DNA of 42,527 nucleotides from an uncultured Pelagibacteraceae bacterium. GTDB lineage: Bacteria; Pseudomonadota; Alphaproteobacteria; Pelagibacterales; Pelagibacteraceae. The translations under genes were made by a program, and so were the position numbers. The DNA is taken from positions 1 to 42,527 of the forward strand of contig CACKCD010000005.1 in the NCBI GenBank assembly GCA_902598595.1, written 5' to 3'. Below are positions 38,171 to 42,527 of the stretch, one piece after another (position 1 is the first letter of the stretch; every line of letters begins with the position of its first letter). Below the pieces are notes generated by a model. The model was given only the letters and a program-made list of their open reading frames with translations, ran no database searches and was not told the DNA's origin.

Positions 38171-38187
38171 TGCGTCTCAAAGACGCA
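38171..38187 (-). promoter_or_regulatory. Perfect hairpin just before kdsB
   Basis: TGCGTCT and AGACGCA (7 bp, three-base loop) end five bases before the kdsB ATG on the minus strand. It is GC-richer than its surroundings. In the mRNA it would sit where a ribosome-binding site is expected, and none is seen there. No T-run follows, so it is not a terminator. Confidence 0.55.
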
Positions 38188-38258
38188 AATAATATATAGT
38201 AATATTAAGTTTTTTTTATGTAGTCGTGTTATATGTCAAATAAGTATTTATCAAAATT

Positions 38259-38804
38259 ATGGACAGTTTTGAAATAAATAAAATCATTGCAGCAATTCTT
38301 CTGACTGCGCTTATTATTATAGGTATTGGTAAATTTGCAGACGTTCTTTTTCATGTAGAGAAGCCAAAAGAATCTGCCTATAAAATTGAAGGTTTAGAAA
38401 TAGCTCCAACTCAAACTTCCGCTAGTTCAGAAATGAAAGCAGAGGAGAAGATTAATATTGCTGAGCTTTTGGCTCTTGGAGATATTGCTCATGGAGAAAA
38501 AGTTTTCAAAAAATGTAGCGCCTGTCACATGATAGCAAGTGATGGAAAAAATATGATAGGACCGAACTTATGGGAAGTAATCGGAAGAACCGCAGGGTCA
38601 GTTTCTGATTATAAATATTCTAAAGCAATGGTTGCATATGGTAAGGCTTGGAATTTTGAAGAAATGAATGCTTATTTAATTAAACCTCAGGCTTACATAA
38701 AAGGAACTAAAATGGCATTTGCAGGTTTGAGAAAAGAAAAAGATAGAGCTTCAGTTATACTTTATATGAACTCAAAAAGTAGTAGTCCAAAACCTCTTCC
38801 TTAA
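38259..38804 (+). CDS. Membrane-anchored class I cytochrome c (CycM-like)
   Basis: A 181-residue c-type cytochrome with an uncleaved N-terminal membrane anchor (about 9-30), a flexible periplasmic linker, and a heme domain with CSACH (C86, C89, H90) and the axial Met in GTKMAF (M152). Such proteins carry electrons from the bc1 complex to the aa3 oxidase in alphaproteobacteria, a good match to the ctaC-type oxidase in this window. It is divergent from kdsB and ends in a TTAA overlap with the convergent argF. Confidence 0.92.
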   Translation: MDSFEINKIIAAILLTALIIIGIGKFADVLFHVEKPKESAYKIEGLEIAPTQTSASSEMKAEEKINIAELLALGDIAHGEKVFKKCSACHMIASDGKNMIGPNLWEVIGRTAGSVSDYKYSKAMVAYGKAWNFEEMNAYLIKPQAYIKGTKMAFAGLRKEKDRASVILYMNSKSSSPKPLP

Positions 38805-39727
38805 TTCAAGCACCAATTAATAATACTTTTTTGTGCATGTACTCTGTTAAGAGCCTGTCTCCAAACTACAGATTGCTTTCCATCAATCACTTCGTCAGTT
38901 ACTTCTTCGCCTCTTCCCACAGGTAAACAATGCATAAAAATCGCATCAGATTTTGCTAATTGCATTAATTTTTTATTAACCTGATAGCCTTTTAAAGTTT
39001 TCTTTTTTAATTTTTTATTTACCTTGTCATTCATAGAAACCCATTTATCAGTCATTACACAATCAGAATCTTTAACTGCCTCCTTAGGGTCTTTTGTAAC
39101 TAAAAGATCTACTTTGTTTTTTTTAGCCCAGTTTAATATTTTTTTATTTGGAGTATATTTTTTAGGACATCCAATCTTCAATTGAAAACCAAATTTACCT
39201 GCTGCCTCTATTAAAGAATTTGACATGTTGTTATTTCCATCTCCCAACCAAGAAATAGTTTTATTTTGAATTGATCCTTTAGACTCCTCAAAAGTGAGAA
39301 TATCCGACATAATTTGACAAGGATGCCCTTCGTCAGAAAGTCCGTTTATTATTGGTATTTTTAAATGTTTACCAAACTCTTCAAGATTTTTATGCAATGA
39401 TGTTCTAAGCATAACTATATCTACGTATTCTGTTAAAACTTTTGCAGTATCTTTTAAAGTTTCGTCACCTTTTCCATAATGAATTCCATCTGGATTTAAA
39501 GTTATAGAAGATCCTCCAAGTTGTTTAGCAGCAATATCAAAAGACATTCTTGTTCTTGTAGACGGCTTTTCAAAAATCATTGCCATTGATCTTCCGTCAA
39601 AAGGTTTATCTTCATCGGGTGCAGATTTGTTTAAATTTTTTCTATTCAATTTTCTAGATTTTGCCTCTTCTATAATTGATCTCAATTCTTTAGAGGATAT
39701 ATCAGAAATATTTATAAAGTTTCTCAT
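38801..39727 (-). CDS. argF: Ornithine carbamoyltransferase
   Basis: Makes citrulline from ornithine and carbamoyl phosphate in arginine synthesis. The 308-residue protein has the carbamoyl-phosphate motif FEKPSTRTRMSFD, DEGHPCQIMSD, the NNMSNSLIEAA region and the ornithine-binding HCLPVGRGEEV. It is cotranscribed with argD through a four-base ATGA overlap. Confidence 0.96.
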   Translation of the reverse strand: MRNFINISDISSKELRSIIEEAKSRKLNRKNLNKSAPDEDKPFDGRSMAMIFEKPSTRTRMSFDIAAKQLGGSSITLNPDGIHYGKGDETLKDTAKVLTEYVDIVMLRTSLHKNLEEFGKHLKIPIINGLSDEGHPCQIMSDILTFEESKGSIQNKTISWLGDGNNNMSNSLIEAAGKFGFQLKIGCPKKYTPNKKILNWAKKNKVDLLVTKDPKEAVKDSDCVMTDKWVSMNDKVNKKLKKKTLKGYQVNKKLMQLAKSDAIFMHCLPVGRGEEVTDEVIDGKQSVVWRQALNRVHAQKSIINWCLN

Positions 39728-40890
39728 TTGTAGTTCTCACATACGTTATTTAAGATTTTTAAAGCTAAATTAATTTCTTTTTTTGTAACGTTTAAAGGAG
39801 GCAAAAGTCTGACAACATTCTCCGACGCTCTGACAGTGAGCAATCTTTTTTGTAATAATTTCTTTATAAAGTCTGTTTGATCTTTGTGTAATACAAGTCC
39901 AAGTAATAATCCTTGACCTCTAACCTCTTTAATAACTTTGGGATATTTATTTTTGATTTTATTCAATTCCCCATGAAAATATTTCCCATTTTTTTTAACA
40001 TTACTTAAAAATCCTTTTCTAAATAAAACATCGATAACTGCATTACCTACGCTCATTGCTAAAGGATTTCCTCCAAAAGTCGATCCGTGTGTTCCCGGTT
40101 TCATTCCAGAGGCAACTTTTTTATTTACTAATACTGCTCCCACTGGAAAACCTCCCCCAATTCCTTTAGCTATAGGAACAATATCAGGTTTTATTTTAGC
40201 ATGCTCAAAAGCTAGAAATTTTCCAGTTCTCCCTATTCCGCATTGAACTTCATCGAGTATTAATAGTATCTTTTTTTTATTACATAATTTTCTTAATCCT
40301 TTTAAACAATAATCAGGAATTACCTTTATTCCTCCTTCACCCATTATAGTCTCAACCATAATAGCTGCTGTTCTACTAGTGATAGCTCTTTCTAATCCTT
40401 TGTGATCACCAAAATTAAAATGATCAAATCCATCAACTTTAGGATAAAAACCTTCAGTGGCTTTCTTGCTATTGCTTGCAAATATAGTTGCTAAAGTTCT
40501 TCCATGAAAACTATTGTTGATGCATATAATTCTATTTTTTTTTGGTTTACCTTTTGAATAAAAATATCTTCTAGCAAATTTTATCGCAGCTTCGGTTGCT
40601 TCTGCTCCTGAATTTTGAAAAGCAACATAATCTGCAAAAGTTTTTTGCTTTAGTCTTTTCGCTAATTTTTCTTGCTCTGGAATAGTAAATACATTGGATA
40701 CGTGCCATATTTTTTTAGATTGGGCTTGAATAGCTCTATTGAGGTAATCATTAGAGTGACCTAAGCAATTCACTGCTATACCTTGTACAAAATCTAAGTA
40801 TTTTTTTCCATTTGTTGAATATAGAAAAGTTCCTTTTCCTTTTTTAAAAGAAATTTTTTTTCTATTATAGGTTTTTAATATTGCGCTCAT
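39724..40890 (-). CDS. argD: Acetylornithine aminotransferase
   Basis: PLP-dependent transaminase of arginine synthesis, also likely to serve lysine synthesis as the succinyldiaminopimelate aminotransferase. The 388-residue protein has QNSGAEATEAAIKFARRY, NSFHGRTLATI, ILDEVQCGIGRTGKF and the PLP lysine in PIAKGIGGGFPVGA. It starts two bases after the ABC permease stop and overlaps argF. Confidence 0.95.
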   Translation of the reverse strand: MSAILKTYNRKKISFKKGKGTFLYSTNGKKYLDFVQGIAVNCLGHSNDYLNRAIQAQSKKIWHVSNVFTIPEQEKLAKRLKQKTFADYVAFQNSGAEATEAAIKFARRYFYSKGKPKKNRIICINNSFHGRTLATIFASNSKKATEGFYPKVDGFDHFNFGDHKGLERAITSRTAAIMVETIMGEGGIKVIPDYCLKGLRKLCNKKKILLILDEVQCGIGRTGKFLAFEHAKIKPDIVPIAKGIGGGFPVGAVLVNKKVASGMKPGTHGSTFGGNPLAMSVGNAVIDVLFRKGFLSNVKKNGKYFHGELNKIKNKYPKVIKEVRGQGLLLGLVLHKDQTDFIKKLLQKRLLTVRASENVVRLLPPLNVTKKEINLALKILNNVCENYK

Positions 40891-40892
40891 AG

Positions 40893-41705
40893 TTATGATT
40901 TAATCTTATAACCTTTTTTAAATAAAATATAAGTTATTAACCAACTTAAAAAGCTTAAAATTGTAAGGTAAATTATTCCTATCTGTATTGATCCATCTGC
41001 ATTACCTATAAAACTATACCTAATTCCATCAATCATATAAAAAAAAGGATTTGCTTTACTAATAGTTTGTAAAAATTCTGGTAATCTTTCTATTGAATAA
41101 AATGTGCCTGATAAAAATGATAATGGTACGATTACAAAATTTGTGGCAGAGGCCATATGATCAAATTTTTCTGCCCATAAACCTGCAATAATACCTATGT
41201 TACCTAATATAAAAGCAGATAAAAAAGTGAATAAAACTAAATTAAAAAAGTGCTTAATCTCAATATCAATAATCAAATAGAAGGTTAAAATCGATACTAC
41301 TGCTATGATAAAACTTCTAGTAACTGCAGCTAAAGAGATAGAGATTGTAACTTCAGTAGCGGATAAAGGGGCATAAAGAAGATCCACTATATTTCCTTGT
41401 ATTTTACTTATCATAAAAGAAGATGATGAATGAGAAAAAGACTGTTGAATTACCTGCATAGCAATTAAACCAGGAGCTAAAAATAATATAAACGAAACGC
41501 CTAAAACGTCACCTCTATCATTGCCAATTGCTAATGATAAAACTAATAAGAACAAAAGAGATGAAATTAAAGGTGAAAAAATTGTTTGCAACCAGACATT
41601 TAAAAATCTTAGTGTTTCTTTTTGATATAAAGTCCAAGCTCCAACCCAGTTAATTAAACCAAATCTTCTTTTTCCAATTTTGTATTTTTTTATCATTTCA
41701 ACCAT
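40893..41705 (-). CDS. ABC-2 type transporter permease
   Basis: A 270-residue integral membrane protein with about six helices, of the ABC-2 (NodJ/DrrB-like) permease family. Hallmarks are WLQTIFSPLISSLLFLLVLSLAIG, the FILFLAPGLIAMQVIQQSF block, and LSFLSGTFYSIERLPEFLQ with NPFFYMIDGIRYSFIG near the end. The N terminus is basic and cytoplasmic; M4 is an alternative start. No ATPase partner lies next to it in the window. It heads an apparent operon with argD and argF. Substrate unknown. Confidence 0.88.
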   Translation of the reverse strand: MVEMIKKYKIGKRRFGLINWVGAWTLYQKETLRFLNVWLQTIFSPLISSLLFLLVLSLAIGNDRGDVLGVSFILFLAPGLIAMQVIQQSFSHSSSSFMISKIQGNIVDLLYAPLSATEVTISISLAAVTRSFIIAVVSILTFYLIIDIEIKHFFNLVLFTFLSAFILGNIGIIAGLWAEKFDHMASATNFVIVPLSFLSGTFYSIERLPEFLQTISKANPFFYMIDGIRYSFIGNADGSIQIGIIYLTILSFLSWLITYILFKKGYKIKS

Positions 41706-41842
41706 TGATAGTCTTATAACTCCTTATTAAAAAAAACTGTGCAAAACTAATCCTATTAACAGCTTAAGATCGTTTTAATGTTTTAAACTACAACATTATG
41801 TTTTACTTATTATAAAAAAACTAAATATAGGAAAACTATACA

Positions 41843-42337
41843 ATGAGTTGGACTAGCGAGAAAGTTGAAAAATTAAAGGCTCTTTGGTCAAAAGGGCATA
41901 CGGCTAGTCAAATAGCTGAAATGTTAGGAGATACTACCCGTAACGCGGTTATAGGAAAGGCTCATAGATTAAACTTAGAAGCACGAGCTCCATCAAAGCA
42001 ATCAAGCTTACCTAAATCTAGAGAAAATAGACAAATAATTAAACGTAGTCCTGCTCCAATGTCCAGAAAGGCTAAATTTCAATCAATTTTACTAGATAAA
42101 AATTTTGAGGCTGAAAATCCTAAATCACTAGAGGAGCTAACCGAGACAACTTGCAAATGGCCTATAGGTCACCCCAATGAAGAGAAGTTTTATTTCTGTG
42201 GGAGAAAACCAGAAGGTGATTTTCCTTACTGTAAATTACATGTTTTGTATGCTTTTCAACCTAAGAACCAAAAAGAAGATGATCTGGGAGATGAAATTCC
42301 AGAATTTATCGAGAAAAAAGTTAAGTCAGCAGGTTAA
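41843..42337 (+). CDS. gcrA: GcrA cell-cycle regulator
   Basis: Alphaproteobacterial transcription regulator that works with sigma-70 at promoters carrying CcrM-methylated GANTC sites. The 164-residue protein has the N-terminal DNA-binding part SWTSEKVEKLKALWSKGHTASQIAEMLG and TRNAVIGKAHRL. The C-terminal GcrA domain has a cysteine/histidine cluster (TTCKWPIGHP...YFCGRKPEG...PYCKLH). The middle is a basic, variable linker. It is divergent from the permease-argD-argF unit across 137 bases. Confidence 0.95.
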   Translation: MSWTSEKVEKLKALWSKGHTASQIAEMLGDTTRNAVIGKAHRLNLEARAPSKQSSLPKSRENRQIIKRSPAPMSRKAKFQSILLDKNFEAENPKSLEELTETTCKWPIGHPNEEKFYFCGRKPEGDFPYCKLHVLYAFQPKNQKEDDLGDEIPEFIEKKVKSAG

Positions 42338-42349
42338 CAATCTTGTTTC

Positions 42350-42527
42350 ATGAATTTCGTTAAAAAATACCTTAAATGGTTAAGTACTTTTTTAGTATTA
42401 ACAGGCATTTTATTAACTAACTTAAATATGTACCCAATAAATATAATGTTTCATGGTGCTGGAGTTGTCGGTTGGACGATAGCTGGTTTTTTATCAAAGG
42501 ATAAAGCTATTCTTACAAACTTTGGAT
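42350..42527 (+). CDS. Small membrane protein (partial), possibly DUF6552-like
   Basis: A reading frame from the ATG at 42350 that runs off the right edge (59 codons visible). It starts MNFVKKYLKWLSTFLVLTGI, with TNLNMYPINIMFHGAGVVGWTIAGFL, then SKDKAILTNFG. Two hydrophobic helices and the NxYP turn resemble a small alphaproteobacterial membrane family that I recall as DUF6552; this is a tentative match. It begins 12 bases after the gcrA stop, so it is probably cotranscribed. Confidence 0.6.
   Translation, partial: MNFVKKYLKWLSTFLVLTGILLTNLNMYPINIMFHGAGVVGWTIAGFLSKDKAILTNFG

Overview
The window is a dense, AT-rich stretch of chromosome from a free-living alphaproteobacterium, most likely a member of the SAR11 clade (Pelagibacterales). 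The reasons are very low GC content with A/T homopolymers throughout, almost no intergenic DNA, GcrA, DUF1289, DUF2093 and a BamF-like DUF3035 lipoprotein, the short HisG plus HisZ pair, a tRNA-His without a G at position -1, and alphaproteobacterial gene orders (gcrA/argD-argF, cycM/kdsB-pheA, SRP RNA-dnaX-ybaB-recR). This assignment is inference from gene content, not a database match. I see no prophage, insertion sequence, transposase or CRISPR array.

Layout. 1-5319 (minus): aa3-type cytochrome c oxidase cluster ctaC-ctaD-ctaB-(36-residue membrane protein)-ctaG-ctaE-SURF1, running off the left edge. 5371-6084 (minus): rsmE. 6137-9151 (plus): a tight run of tandem-CDGSH protein, type II haloacid dehalogenase, pirin, quinone oxidoreductase and DUF1289. 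9153-9563 (minus): DUF2721. 9618-15281 (plus): ubiA and the lipid A/Kdo genes msbA-waaA-lpxK-lpxL-type acyltransferase, with waaA split by a frameshift. 15284-17336: DUF2093 (minus), purD and rsmD (plus). 17333-23803 (minus): HAD-IIA hydrolase-ribF-ileS-lspA-bamF-like-pgi operon. 23934-25908 (plus): groES-groL behind a heat-shock-type promoter and followed by a strong terminator, then an FkbM methyltransferase. 26762-29866 (minus): tRNA-His-hisS-hisZ-hisG. 30099-31551 (minus): cold-shock protein and accA. 31683-33851 (plus): malate synthase G. 33848-36534 (minus): SRP RNA-dnaX-ybaB-recR. 36593-38165 (minus): kdsB-pheA, divergent from a membrane-anchored cytochrome c (38259-38804). 38801-41705 (minus): ABC-2 permease-argD-argF, divergent from gcrA (41843-42337). 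The right edge cuts a small membrane protein.

Functionally the window links respiration (oxidase subunits, heme O synthesis, copper delivery, cytochrome c and ubiquinone synthesis), outer-membrane lipid A/Kdo assembly (msbA, waaA, lpxK, acyltransferase, kdsB, and lspA plus a BamF-like lipoprotein), and amino-acid, purine and cofactor biosynthesis. Operons are packed with ATGA, TAATG or GTGA overlaps.

Most of the content is core metabolism, and I found no convincing new multi-gene system. The most unusual signals are: the waaA frameshift in an A7 run; the tRNA-His-hisS junction that leaves four bases before the start codon; a membrane-helix tail on AccA; the fact that all six convergent gene pairs meet within -4 to +2 bases; and no recognisable glycine riboswitch in front of malate synthase.
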